64,000 nt of DNA from Micromonospora trifolii (GCF_022229005.1 NZ_JAKKFD010000013.1:60736-124735), one strand, 5' to 3'; positions 8,740 to 19,788 are shown, numbered from the stretch's first letter. Translations and numbers: made by a program. The notes: a model not told the origin generated them from the letters alone.

Positions 8740-9156
8740 TCAGTTGTTCGGGTCGTCGGCGCTGATGTCGGCCAGGACCGACTGCGGTTCGCGCTCGACC
8801 GCGAGGTCACCCATCGACACCAGGCCGATCAGGCGCCCGTCGTCGATCACCGGAAGTCGGCGTACGGCGTACGTCCGCATCAGGTCCGCGGCGGCCACGG
8901 CATCGTCGTACTGACTCACCGTGATCACGTCGCGAGTGGTGATCTGGCTCAACCGGGTCGAGCCCGGGTCCATGTTCTCCGCGACACCTCGGACCGTGAT
9001 GTCCCGGTCCGTGACGATGCCCACCACACTGTCACCGTCGGTCACCACCACATCGCCAATCGCACTGTCACGCATCTCCTGCGCGGCGGCGATGAGTGTG
9101 TCGTTGCCGTCCATCGTCACCAACCGGGTCGTCATGAACTCTCCGACCGTTGTCAT
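8740..9156 (-). CDS. Two-CBS-domain protein
   Basis: The 138-residue protein consists of two tandem CBS domains. The first is VGEFMTTRLVTM ... VVGIVTDRDITVRG (~4-57). The second is LSQITTRDVITV ... GRLIGLVSMGDLAVE (~69-122). The IVTDRDI and LVSMGDLA segments are the usual adenosyl-ligand-binding positions. Stand-alone CBS pairs sense AMP, ATP or S-adenosyl compounds and often respond to stress. It appears monocistronic, with a hairpin 20 bases after the stop. No partner enzyme lies next to it. Confidence 0.88.
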   Translation of the reverse strand: MTTVGEFMTTRLVTMDGNDTLIAAAQEMRDSAIGDVVVTDGDSVVGIVTDRDITVRGVAENMDPGSTRLSQITTRDVITVSQYDDAVAAADLMRTYAVRRLPVIDDGRLIGLVSMGDLAVEREPQSVLADISADDPNN

Positions 9157-9228
9157 GGTGCTCCCCTCTCGGTGTCGGCACGGCCGTCTACCCGCCGCGC
9201 GGGAGGGGGTAACGCCGACGGCCCCGGC

Positions 9229-9912
9229 CTATCGACGCGGGTGCCGCAGGCGTCGAAGTTCGTAGAGGCCGCTGCTGGTCAGGCTGTAGAACGCCGGCAA
9301 CAGCAGGAAGATCACCAGCGCGATCAGCGGGCTGGTGAGGAATCCGACCAGGATCGCCAGCGCGTACCCCAGGAGGCCGACCGCGGCCCGGGCCCGTTCG
9401 ACCGGAAAGAACCGACGCGGCACCGTCTGGTCCAGCAGGTCGTGATGCCGGGCGAGGTAGTGGTACAGCCCCAGCCAGCTCACCGAGACCAGCACGCCGA
9501 CCAGGCCGTAGACGACCACGCCGGTCCGCTGGTCCGCCTGGTCGCCGTCCCGCATGGCCTGCGAGACGACCGAGGTGGCGAACGGCAACAGCGCGGTGCT
9601 GAACAGCACCCCGAGGTTGTACCACTGGAGGGCCTTTCCACTGTTCACCACACGATTGAAGGCTGCTCGGTGGTTCAGCCAGTTCACTGCCACGTAGACA
9701 TACGACGTGACATAGGCGAGGTACGCGGGCCACTGCTCGACCAGCGCGTGCAACATCTGACCGCGGCCGACCCGAGGCGGCTGAAGGTCGAGCACCAGCA
9801 GCGTGATGATGATGGCGAAGACCCCGTCGCTGAACGACAACAGCCGGGAGGTTTCCCGCCGCAGCGGCGGGCCACCGGGAAGGGTCCTGTCGCTGCTCGT
9901 GCCGGCGCCCAT
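9229..9912 (-). CDS. TMEM175-family potassium-channel-like membrane protein
   Basis: The 227-residue protein has about six hydrophobic helices. It carries the family signature in its first helix: SFSDGVFAIIITLLVLDL (~26-43), matching the FSDGVFAIAITLL pattern of bacterial TMEM175 (DUF1211) channels. A WLNHR motif in the third helix is also typical. Bacterial members conduct K+ across the cytoplasmic membrane. The basic C-terminus is cytoplasmic by the positive-inside rule. It ends 72 bp before the CBS gene on the same strand; co-regulation is possible but unproven. Confidence 0.82.
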   Translation of the reverse strand: MGAGTSSDRTLPGGPPLRRETSRLLSFSDGVFAIIITLLVLDLQPPRVGRGQMLHALVEQWPAYLAYVTSYVYVAVNWLNHRAAFNRVVNSGKALQWYNLGVLFSTALLPFATSVVSQAMRDGDQADQRTGVVVYGLVGVLVSVSWLGLYHYLARHHDLLDQTVPRRFFPVERARAAVGLLGYALAILVGFLTSPLIALVIFLLLPAFYSLTSSGLYELRRLRHPRR

Positions 9913-10015
9913 CGCCCACCCCCTCCCCGACGTCCCGCAACGACGAATCGGCGCGGTATACCCGTCGAAGGGCGGCGCATCCCCGCGCTTGGGCTCCGCT
10001 GCCTACGGTGGGCGG

Positions 10016-10597
10016 ATGATGACGGGCGAGGAGCAACTGCGGGACCTGGTCGCCGGCAGCGATTGGCTGACCCGGGCGCTGACAGTGGTGCGTGACTCCG
10101 GGCTGCCGGACGCCTGGATCGGCGCGGGCGCCCTGCGTGACCTGGTCTGGGGCGAGCGGCACGGCGACGGGTTCGACCCGGCGCGGGTCCGCGACGTGGA
10201 CGTGGTCTTCTTCGACCCGACGAGGCTGACCCGCGCCGACGACGACCGGGCCACCGCCCGGCTGGCGGGGATGTGGCCGCAGCCGCCGTGGCAGGCGCGC
10301 AACCAGGCGGCGGTGCACACCTGGTACGCGGCCACGTTCGGCGGCGACCCGATCGCGCCGTACCACAGCGTGGCCGAGGCGGTCGCCACCTGGCCGGAGT
10401 ACGCGACAGCGGTGGCCGTCCGCCTGGATCCTGCCGGGCGGTTGAAGGTGTGCGCCCCGTACGGCCTGGCGGACCTGCTGGGCGGGGTGTGGCGGCACAA
10501 CCCGGCCCGGGTGGACGTGGCGCGGTCCCGGCAGCGGTTGGCCCGGCACCGGCCGGCGCAGCGCTGGCCCGGCGTGACAGTGATCGAGCCGGGATGA
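10016..10597 (+). CDS. Nucleotidyltransferase family protein (DUF925 type)
   Basis: Two ATG codons are adjacent (10016 and 10019) and give ~193 residues. The GAGALRDLVWGE segment near residue 38 and the RDVDVVFFDPTRL metal-site motif (~65) match the DUF925/NTP_transf_6 minimal nucleotidyltransferase fold. YHSVAEAVATWPEYATAVAVR and the C-terminal GLADLLGGVWRHNP block are also typical. The substrate of this family is not known to me. It stands alone between genes on the opposite strand. Confidence 0.8.
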   Translation: MMTGEEQLRDLVAGSDWLTRALTVVRDSGLPDAWIGAGALRDLVWGERHGDGFDPARVRDVDVVFFDPTRLTRADDDRATARLAGMWPQPPWQARNQAAVHTWYAATFGGDPIAPYHSVAEAVATWPEYATAVAVRLDPAGRLKVCAPYGLADLLGGVWRHNPARVDVARSRQRLARHRPAQRWPGVTVIEPG

Positions 10598-10615
10598 GCG
10601 ACCAGCTTCGGTGGG

Positions 10616-13733
<3,118 letters not shown>

Positions 13734-13737
<4 letters not shown>

Positions 13738-15023
13738 GAGGTCTCCTCGGGCAGGTAGGTCAGGGTCACCCGGTCGGTGGCGAGCACGTCGGCGGCGGCC
13801 TCGGCGATCTGCTCGGCGGTGACACCGAGCAGGGCCGGCAACTGCTCGGCGATGCGGGCCGGATCACCGAACTGCGTGGTGTACCGGCCGAGCAGGTCAG
13901 CGCGGCCGTCGACGGTGGACAACTGACGCCACCACCCGGTGCTGAGCAACGCCTTCGCCCGATCCAGCTCGGCGGCGGTGACCGGCACTGTGGCCAGCTC
14001 GTCGACGACGTCGGCCAGCCCTTCGGCCAGCCGCTCGCCGCTCACTCCGGGGCGGGCGGTGGCGGTGGCGATCAGCGGTGCCGGTGCGTGTGCGAGGTCC
14101 ACCCCGTACGCCCCGACCAGATCCGGTTGCGCGATCCGCTCGCCGTCGGCGAGGCGCTGGTAGAGCCGGCTGCCCCGGCCGCTGCCCAGGATGGTGGCGA
14201 GCACGGTGATCACGTTGTATCCCGGGCTGCCGAACGGGTAGCTGCGGTGGGCGATGTAGACCCGCGGCGCCGGCACGTCGGCGCTCACCGATTCGACGGC
14301 CGTCTGGCCGGTCGCGGGGACGTTGCGGCCGTCCGGTGCCGGCGGGATGTCGTCGCGGGCGGGCAGCGCGCCGAAGTACTTGTCGGCGAGCGCGAACACG
14401 TCGGAGGCGGTGGCGTCGCCGACCACTGTGAGCACCGCGTTGTTCGGCGCGTAGTAGGTCCGGTGGAACGCCTGGAAGGTGGCCAGGTCGGCGGCGTTCA
14501 GGTCGGCCATCGAGCCGATCGTCGCGTGGTGGTAGGGGTGCCCCGGCGGGTAGAGCAGCGGCAGTAACCGCAGCCAGGCGTCGCCGTACGGCACGTTCTC
14601 GTACCGCTGCCGGCGCTCGTTCTTGACCACGTCCCGCTGGTTGTCCAGCGTCTCCTGGGTGAGGGCGGGAACCAGGCCGCCCATCCGGTCGGCCTCCAAC
14701 CAGAGCGCCAACTCCAGGTGCTCGGCCGGGACCGTCTCGAAATAGTTGGTCCGGTCCGGGTTCGTGGTGGCGTTGAGCGAGCCGCCGGAGCCCTGGATCA
14801 GCTTCATGTGCTCGGTCTTTGCCACGTTCACCGAGCCCTCGAACATCAGGTGCTCGAAGAGGTGGGCGAAGCCGGTCTGCCCGGCCGGCTCGTGCCGGGA
14901 GCCGACGTCGTACCAGAGGTTGACGGCCACGGCAGGCGCGGTGCGATCCTCACTCACCACCACGCGCAGGCCGTTGTCCAGTCGGGACGTCTGAATGGGC
15001 CAGGGGTAACCGCTGTCGGGCAT
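13734..15023 (-). CDS. M16-family zinc metallopeptidase, catalytic subunit
   Basis: The ATG at 15023 gives 429 residues. The inverted zinc motif is HLFEH (~54-58), with a third zinc ligand Glu in VVKNERRQ (~136). M16 enzymes such as pitrilysin or processing-peptidase relatives degrade peptides inside a closed chamber. The gene precedes the zinc-less M16 gene with a 4-bp overlap, so the two probably form a heterodimer. Extension upstream to 15503 is open but crosses the divergent gene's promoter region and carries no conserved sequence. Confidence 0.93.
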
Positions 15024-15126
15024 GCCCCCGACGCTATCCGATCTCGGGGGCGGAAAGGTGACGTGCTGTCGGTCGGCGAGCCGACCCGGGCGGCATCGGA
15101 GCCGCCGCGCGGGGTACCGGAGAGCA

Positions 15127-15876
15127 ATGACCGCCACCCCGCCTCCGTCCCGGGCCGCAGGCCGGGCCGCCACCGCCGTCGAACGCGCCAGCACCGCACT
15201 CGGCCGGCTGCGCCGCGGCCGGTTGCTGCATCCGGCCGGTCGCTCGTTCGTGGGCGAGACGGTGATCTGGGGTACGCCCGGACCGCCCACCGGGGTCGCG
15301 CTGCTGGACCACCCCGGCCGGTACCGGACCACCGTCCGGCTCTCGAAGGGAACGCCCACGCCCGGCAGTTGGCCCGACGTGCTGGGCCTCGCGCTGCGCC
15401 TGCACGGCGACGGTGGCCGGCCGTTCGACCTGTTGGTCAGCTCCAGCGGCGCGGCCCCGGTGCTGCGGAACCTGCCGCTGCCCCGACGCCGCTTCACCGG
15501 CACCTACAGCACGATCACGTGTTACCGCGCTGGTCGACGCCGCCTCTGGCTGGCCGCGCTGGCCGACCCCGACTCGGCCGACCTCGGTCGCAGCCTGGCC
15601 ACGGCGGTCGCCGCGACCCGGACGGACACCCCGCGCCTGGTGCTCGCTGTCGCGTCGGCGGTGGGGCCCTGGCGGCTGGTCGGGCAGGTCAGTCTCGGTG
15701 CCCAGCTCAGCGCCGAGGAGGACGCGGCGCTCGCGTTCGATCCGGTGCGCAACCTGCCACCCGAACTGCGGGTGGCAGGTCCGCTGGCCTGGCTGCGCGA
15801 CCAGACCTACCGGGGGTCGCGGCGGGCCCGTGGGGCGACCGCTCAGTCCGGCGGTTCGACAGCCACCACTGTCTGA
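15127..15876 (+). CDS. Catalase-fold/phosphodiesterase-like hypothetical protein
   Basis: The 249-residue protein starts at the ATG at 15127. It resembles a group of actinobacterial proteins of the catalase-like superfamily, often labelled phosphodiesterase: RLLHPAGRSFVGETVIWG, then RYRTTVRLSKGTPTPGSWPDVLGLALRL and FTGTYSTITCYRA. I see no proximal haem-ligand Tyr motif, so catalase activity is not implied. There is no signal peptide. It is divergent from the M16 pair, and its last 34 bp overlap the end of the small opposite-strand gene. Function unknown. Confidence 0.65.
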   Translation: MTATPPPSRAAGRAATAVERASTALGRLRRGRLLHPAGRSFVGETVIWGTPGPPTGVALLDHPGRYRTTVRLSKGTPTPGSWPDVLGLALRLHGDGGRPFDLLVSSSGAAPVLRNLPLPRRRFTGTYSTITCYRAGRRRLWLAALADPDSADLGRSLATAVAATRTDTPRLVLAVASAVGPWRLVGQVSLGAQLSAEEDAALAFDPVRNLPPELRVAGPLAWLRDQTYRGSRRARGATAQSGGSTATTV

Positions 15877-16061
15877 TCCGAGGTACGACGTTCCAGCACC
15901 GTGTCCGGGGCTGCGTTCTGGTCCGCCGCGCGGAGGTCAGAGTCGGCGAGGATGGCCTCCGCCTGCGCCTCCGGGTCGTCGCTGCCCACCGCCTTCTCCT
16001 CGGGCAGGAGGTGGTGCGCCCGGGACTCCACCCGGTCCTGATCGCTCTGCTCGTGTGTCAT
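15843..16061 (-). CDS. Small acidic conserved hypothetical protein
   Basis: The 72-residue protein is hydrophilic and acidic. Its centre, HHLLPEEKAVGSDDPEAQAEAIL, followed by TVLERRTSDQTV, matches a pattern I recognise from many actinobacterial small proteins without known function. There are no membrane segments. The tail overlaps the end of the plus-strand neighbour by 34 bp in convergent orientation. Confidence 0.65.
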   Translation of the reverse strand: MTHEQSDQDRVESRAHHLLPEEKAVGSDDPEAQAEAILADSDLRAADQNAAPDTVLERRTSDQTVVAVEPPD

Positions 16062-16162
16062 GGCACCCCTGTTACCCCGACCTCTCCCCCGGCACGCGAT
16101 CTTCGCCCCGCATCTTGGGACGACAGGACGGGCGGCCGCCTCCGGTCGGGTACGCTGGCCCG

Positions 16163-16222
16163 GTGACGCGTTCCTATCGATGGTTTAGGCAGCCGGCTCG
16201 CACGCCGGTGACTTCACCATGA
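16163..16222 (+). CDS. Leader peptide of the DAHP synthase gene (19 aa, contains Tyr-Arg-Trp-Phe)
   Basis: A GTG-started 19-codon frame ends at 16222. Its peptide begins VTRSYRWFRQPARTP and so carries Tyr, Trp and Phe within four codons (16175-16186). The downstream gene makes the first intermediate common to exactly those three amino acids. The frame lies ~110-180 bp upstream of the enzyme start and its second half encodes one arm of a long RNA stem. Such an arrangement is the signature of ribosome-mediated attenuation. Expression itself is not shown by sequence. Confidence 0.7.
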   Translation: MTRSYRWFRQPARTPVTSP

Positions 16223-16298
16223 ACTGACGTCACCACGGACCGAGCCGGCTGGGCAGGAGCTGTCGTTCCTGCCCTTTTGCGTACGAGCAGCCGGCTCG
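16190..16298 (+). promoter_or_regulatory. Transcription attenuator with alternative 11-bp pairings and terminator
   Basis: Segment A (16190-16200, CAGCCGGCTCG) lies in the leader peptide. Segment B (16241-16251) is its exact reverse complement. Segment C (16288-16298) repeats A exactly, so B can pair perfectly with A or with C. Between B and C lies a terminator: GGGCAGGA (16251-16258) pairs with TCCTGCCC (16267-16274), followed by TTTT. GGTGAC/GTCACC (16207-16212/16229-16234) can extend the A:B stem. A ribosome stalled at the Tyr-Arg-Trp-Phe codons would cover A and free B. How that prevents termination is not fully clear, because C is made after the T-run. Confidence 0.7.
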
Positions 16299-16343
16299 TC
16301 CCGGGCACCGGCCCCGGGCACTGTCGGCGGAAGGATGCCCACC

Positions 16344-17429
16344 GTGACGACCCCGGAGACCGATCGGGTCAGCGATCAGCGGATCGACCGTGTCGTGCCG
16401 CTGACCACGCCCGCCCTCCTGCACCACGAGTTGCCCCTCGACGCCCCACTCGCGTCGGCCGTGTTGACCGGCCGCCGCGCGGTCGGTCGCGTGCTGGACC
16501 GCGAGGACGACCGCCTGCTGGTGGTGGTCGGCCCCTGCTCGGTGCATGACCCGGCCGCCGCCCTCGACTACGCGCAGCGTCTGCGGACGGCAGCCGACCG
16601 GCTCGCCGACGACCTGCTGATCGTCATGCGGGTCTACTTCGAGAAGCCGCGCTCCACAGTCGGTTGGAAGGGCCTGATCAACGACCCCGGCCTGGACGGC
16701 AGCGGGGACGTCAACACCGGTCTGCGGCTGGCTCGGGCGCTGCTGCTCGACGTGCTCCGCCTCGGCCTGCCGGTGGGTTGCGAGTTCCTCGACCCGATCA
16801 CCCCGCAGTACATCGCGGACACTGTGGCCTGGGGCGCGATCGGCGCCCGCACCGTGGAGAGCCAGGTACACCGCCAGCTCGCCTCCGGCCTGTCCATGCC
16901 GATCGGCATGAAGAACCGCCCGGACGGCAGCATCGGCACGGCAGTGGACGCGATCCGCGCCGCCGGGGTGCCGCACGTCTTCCCCGGCATCGACTTCTCC
17001 GGCACCCCGGCGATCATGCACACCCGGGGCAACACCGACGGGCACCTGGTGCTGCGCGGCGGGGGTGGCCGACCCAACTACGACGCCGAGTCGGTCGCCG
17101 GGGCGCTCGACCTGCTCCGCGCCGCCGACCTGCCGGAGCGGTTGGTGATCGACGCCAGTCACGCCAACAGCGGCAAGGACCACCGCAACCAGCCGCTGGT
17201 CGCCGCGGACGTGGCGGCCCAGCTGGCCGCCGGCCAGCGGGGGATCACCGGCGTGATGCTGGAGTCGTTCCTGCTGCCCGGCCGGCAGGAGCTCGACCCG
17301 ACCCGGGAGCTGGAGTACGGCCGGTCGGTCACCGACGCCTGCCTGGGCTGGGACGACACCGCCGAGGTGCTCGACCACCTCGCCTCCGCGGTGCGGGCCC
17401 GTCGGGCCACACTGCCGACGACCGTGTGA
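16344..17429 (+). CDS. aroG: 3-deoxy-7-phosphoheptulonate (DAHP) synthase, class I
   Basis: This enzyme condenses phosphoenolpyruvate and erythrose-4-phosphate, the first step of the shikimate pathway. Class I (AroF/G/H type) signatures are VVVGPCSVHDP, MRVYFEKPRSTVGWKGLI, EFLDPITPQYIAD, GMKNRPDGS and VIDASHANSGKDH. GGCGGAAGGA (16327-16336) is spaced ~8 bases from the GTG at 16344, so I prefer that start. The ATG at 16335 abuts the ribosome-binding site and would add three residues. About 361 residues is normal. It is preceded by an aromatic-rich leader peptide and attenuator. The symbol could equally be aroF or aroH. Confidence 0.95.
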   Translation: MTTPETDRVSDQRIDRVVPLTTPALLHHELPLDAPLASAVLTGRRAVGRVLDREDDRLLVVVGPCSVHDPAAALDYAQRLRTAADRLADDLLIVMRVYFEKPRSTVGWKGLINDPGLDGSGDVNTGLRLARALLLDVLRLGLPVGCEFLDPITPQYIADTVAWGAIGARTVESQVHRQLASGLSMPIGMKNRPDGSIGTAVDAIRAAGVPHVFPGIDFSGTPAIMHTRGNTDGHLVLRGGGGRPNYDAESVAGALDLLRAADLPERLVIDASHANSGKDHRNQPLVAADVAAQLAAGQRGITGVMLESFLLPGRQELDPTRELEYGRSVTDACLGWDDTAEVLDHLASAVRARRATLPTTV

Positions 17430-17483
17430 CCGCCGACACCACGGCGCACGGAACACGAGCGGGGGTCGGCTCGTTGACAGGGA

Positions 17484-17591
17484 TGTCGGTGTGTCCAGTG
17501 TCCCCGGGCCTCACCTAAATAGCCTTCGCGGAATACCGTCCGGCTGGAGCCGCGTAGTGCCACTCGCCGAGAGGCGACCTGCACACCGACA
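17484..17591 (+). ncRNA. Candidate structured RNA in the 3' region of the DAHP synthase gene
   Basis: A 10-bp closing stem (17484-17493 with 17582-17591, TGTCGGTGTG) encloses ~88 bases. Inside are a CGGC-TGGA-GCCG hairpin (17541-17552) and a TCGCC-GAGA-GGCGA hairpin with a GNRA-type loop (17564-17577). GTGC/GCAC (17557-17560/17581-17584) could extend the latter and would compete with the closing stem. A strong terminator follows at once. I could not match it to a known riboswitch class. It may be a 3'-UTR element or a separate small RNA. Confidence 0.35.
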
Positions 17592-17592
17592 C

Positions 17593-17631
17593 CAGCGCCG
17601 CCCCCGGCCCACAAGGCCGGGGGCGGCGCTG
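17593..17631 (+). terminator. 17-bp perfect hairpin terminator
   Basis: Arms 17593-17609 and 17615-17631 (CAGCGCCGCCCCCGGCC) pair perfectly around a 5-base loop, followed by TCTGTATT. It probably ends the DAHP synthase transcript or the adjoining RNA element. Confidence 0.8.
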
Positions 17632-17720
17632 TCTGTATTCGGCGAACAGCAGCGGACCGGCCCGGCCGAGTGGGCCGAGCAACATCACTTCCGCCCCTCT
17701 TCGCCCCCGCCACCTCTTCG

Positions 17721-17799
17721 CCTTCCTTTGCTCTGCACCCGTCCGCGCACCACCCACCCAGCGTGACTGTCGCCTGGGCGGGTGCAGAGCAAAGGAGGG
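17721..17799. repeat. Intergenic inverted repeat with 21-base arms
   Basis: Arms 17721-17741 and 17779-17799 share the core TTTGCTCTGCACCCG and match at 20 of 21 positions around a 37-base spacer. It is not next to a stop codon on either strand, so a terminator role is unlikely. It differs from the GATC-headed set but has the same architecture. Confidence 0.8.
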
Positions 17800-17879
17800 T
17801 TCGCCGGGCCATCGGCCGAGAGCGCAAGCCGCCACCGAGGGTGACGTTTGACCGATTCGGCCCCGGGTAGCTGATCGAC

Positions 17880-18104
17880 GTGACCGACGACGCATCAGTG
17901 GCCGGCGAGCCGGGCACCCAGACCCTCGACGACCTGCTCGACGACATCTTCCGGGCGCAGGAGCGGGTCACCCAGGCGGAGATCTATCGCCGGGCGGTGG
18001 CCGCCGAGCTTCCGCCGGACCTGCTCGCCCGCATCGACGCGCTTCCCGAGGGCGAGTACGCGGTGGACGAGGCCAGCGACCTGCTGGGCGGCAGCATCGC
18101 GTGA
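17880..18104 (+). CDS. Small conserved actinobacterial protein
   Basis: The GTG at 17880 begins 74 residues that are acidic and helical: LDDLLDDIFRAQERVTQAEIYRRAVAAELPPDLLARI, then DALPEGEYAVDEASDLL. This pattern recurs in short actinobacterial hypotheticals, sometimes beside regulatory proteins. There is no signal peptide or membrane helix. The next gene starts within 25 bp, so the two are probably co-transcribed. Function unknown. Confidence 0.72.
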   Translation: MTDDASVAGEPGTQTLDDLLDDIFRAQERVTQAEIYRRAVAAELPPDLLARIDALPEGEYAVDEASDLLGGSIA

Positions 18105-18127
18105 ATGACAGCAGGAGGGACACCGAC

Positions 18128-18322
18128 ATGACGCACCACGAGGACCACGACGAGAAGGTGCCGGCGCTGGGTCAGCCCCCGAAGGGCAGGGACACCACGC
18201 CCGAGCCGGACTTCGCCAACGAGCACGACCGCACGGCTGTGGATCGGGACATCATCACCGGGGCGGACGAGGACGAGCGGGAGCCGGAGTCGCCGCACGG
18301 TTGGTCCGGCATGCAACGTTGA
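18128..18322 (+). CDS. Small hydrophilic hypothetical protein
   Basis: AGGAGGG (18112-18118) lies 9 bases before the ATG at 18128, so I chose this start over the GTG at 18101. The 64 residues are strongly charged (MTHHEDHDEKVPALGQPPKG ... EREPESPHGWSGMQR) and probably disordered. It follows the preceding small gene directly and ends just before a strong terminator. I do not recognise a family. Confidence 0.62.
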   Translation: MTHHEDHDEKVPALGQPPKGRDTTPEPDFANEHDRTAVDRDIITGADEDEREPESPHGWSGMQR

Positions 18323-18331
18323 GGCGTACGA

Positions 18332-18367
18332 GAAAAGGGGGGCCGGCGTCTGCCGGCCCCCCTTTTC
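18332..18367. terminator. Bidirectional terminator between convergent genes
   Basis: A perfect 16-bp stem (18332-18347/18352-18367, GAAAAGGGGGGCCGGC) with a GTCT loop gives a T-run on both strands. It serves the plus-strand small gene and the minus-strand DUF1360 gene. Confidence 0.9.
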
Positions 18368-18379
18368 GTGTCCTGCTCG

Positions 18380-18922
18380 TCAGTCGTCGTCGTGGTGTGC
18401 ACCCTCGGCGGCCTGCTGCGCCGTCGCGTACGCCATCTGGAGGAAGTCGGAGGCGGCGACCGCCGTCAGCGCCGTGGCCACCAGGCGGGTGAGCCGGGGC
18501 GCGAGCACCAGGCCACCGGTCAGCCCGGTGGCCACCCAGACCGCCAGGCAGAACGGGCAGCTCAGCAGCTCGCCGATGGCGTGCCGGGTCGGGCTGCCGG
18601 AATCGCGGACCTGCTCCATCACCTCGCCGCTGCCGATCGGTCGGTCGTAGCGGGTGAACGGCGCCCGCAGCGGGCTGGTCACCGCGTCCTTGGACAGCAG
18701 CCGGCTCAGCTTGTGCGTGGCGATGGAGAGAAGCACGACGTCGGACGGCGCGGGACGTTCCGGCACCGGCCGGCCGGTTGCCTTGACCAGGCCGGCGAGA
18801 GCCCCGGTCACCCCGGCGTAGGCGCCCATCGCCACCAGGTAGCCGCCGAGCGGCCGGTGCTCGTGCGGCGCGTACGCCCGGCGCAGCCGGGCCGCCTTCT
18901 GTCGCAGGCCAGTGTCGCTCAC
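18380..18922 (-). CDS. DUF1360 family membrane protein
   Basis: The 180-residue protein has three or four hydrophobic segments. It carries the DUF1360 hallmarks: DVVLLSIATHKLSRLLSKDAV near the middle and a Cys-pair motif LLSCPFCLAVWVA later. The TSPLRAPFTRYD block is also typical. Family members are found in spore-forming and mycelial bacteria; their biochemical role is unknown. It lies 55 bp downstream of the SRPBCC gene on the same strand and ends at a bidirectional terminator. Confidence 0.8.
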   Translation of the reverse strand: MSDTGLRQKAARLRRAYAPHEHRPLGGYLVAMGAYAGVTGALAGLVKATGRPVPERPAPSDVVLLSIATHKLSRLLSKDAVTSPLRAPFTRYDRPIGSGEVMEQVRDSGSPTRHAIGELLSCPFCLAVWVATGLTGGLVLAPRLTRLVATALTAVAASDFLQMAYATAQQAAEGAHHDDD

Positions 18923-18977
18923 CCGATCTCCTCACATGTCGTGGTGGTGTGGGAACGGCGTCTCCCGCGCGGCCGGC

Positions 18978-19316
18978 TCAGCCGGCCTGGAGGTTGTCGG
19001 CGACCTCGCGTGCCAGGTTGGTCAGCGCCTCGTCGGCCAGCTGATCCGGACCGGGCCCCCCGGACCCGTCGGCCAGGTCGAGCTGGATCCGGGCGCCGCC
19101 GGAATCCGCCGGCTCCACCCGGATCTCGGCCGACCAGTCGTCGGCGTCGCCGTCGCCCCAGCGGGCGCGCAGCTCCTCGCCGCTGATCTCCGCGGCGGGG
19201 CTGCCGTCGCCGCGCAGCGGCTCCGGCAGCCAGGCCGAGGCCCGGTCGGGGTCGGTGGCGGTGCTGAAGACCACCTCGGGTGGCGCGGACATGCCGCGCA
19301 CGGCACGCGCCGGCAT
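18978..19316 (-). CDS. SRPBCC (START-like) family small protein
   Basis: The ATG at 19316 overlaps the stop of the DUF6158 gene (TGATG), indicating translational coupling. The 112 residues match a short SRPBCC domain: an opening strand and helix with PPEVVFSTATDPDRASAWLPEPL, then alternating strands (WSAEIRVEPADSGGARIQLDL) and a C-terminal helix (TNLAREVADNLQ). This fold binds hydrophobic ligands. The ligand is unknown, and no enzyme neighbour suggests one. Confidence 0.7.
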   Translation of the reverse strand: MPARAVRGMSAPPEVVFSTATDPDRASAWLPEPLRGDGSPAAEISGEELRARWGDGDADDWSAEIRVEPADSGGARIQLDLADGSGGPGPDQLADEALTNLAREVADNLQAG

Positions 19317-19654
19317 CACGCGTCCCGCAGGCGGCTGGGATCGACCTCGCGGCCCGGGTGCCGGGCCAGGTACTCGGTCTCCAGCTCCGCCGTGCGCCGC
19401 AGGTGGTTCGCGAGTGCGGAGTCCGCCGCGTGCCGCAGGGTGTCCAGGCGGGTGCGGTGCAGGCTGTGCATCTCGCGGATCAGGTCCTCGTCGGTCAACT
19501 CCGTCGGGTCGATGCCGAGCAGGTCGCCGTCGAGGCCGGGAGCGCCGGCCGGGTCGGCGAGCTGGTCGCCGCCCCACTCGGGCACCCGCTGCTCCGGGCT
19601 CATCTCCGCACTGCCGCTGGACGCAAAGCCGTCCTCACGTACCGATCCGGTCAT
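19316..19654 (-). CDS. DUF6158-type small helical protein
   Basis: The 112-residue protein has an acidic N-terminus. It continues with the conserved helix pair IDPTELTDEDLIREMHSLHRTRLDTLRHA and ALANHLRRTAELETEYLARHPGREVD. This pattern recurs in actinobacterial small proteins of the DUF6158 kind and looks like a helical hairpin. It is translationally coupled to the SRPBCC-like gene downstream. Function unknown. Confidence 0.72.
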   Translation of the reverse strand: MTGSVREDGFASSGSAEMSPEQRVPEWGGDQLADPAGAPGLDGDLLGIDPTELTDEDLIREMHSLHRTRLDTLRHAADSALANHLRRTAELETEYLARHPGREVDPSRLRDA

Positions 19655-19788
19655 GATCGCCCCCCTTGATCTCGTTTGGGCTGGCGTCTAGACGATTGCC
19701 CAGGCGTGGTGATGCCAAACCATGCCGGCGAGGCGACGACTACGACACGGTGTCGGAGACCGGTGGTGCCCCCGGTACCCTCAATGTC

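Larger units (their letters stand above)
17430..17879. other. 450-bp intergenic region with structured elements
   Basis: No convincing protein gene is seen. The stretch holds a candidate structured RNA (17484-17591), a 17-bp terminator hairpin (17593-17631) and an inverted repeat with 21-base arms (17721-17799). Confidence 0.7.

Noticed and set aside
17474..17502. TTGACA promoter for a small RNA
   Set aside because: TTGACA occurs at 17474-17479, but the -10 position reads AGTGTC, and transcription from there would leave out the 5' arm of the closing stem.
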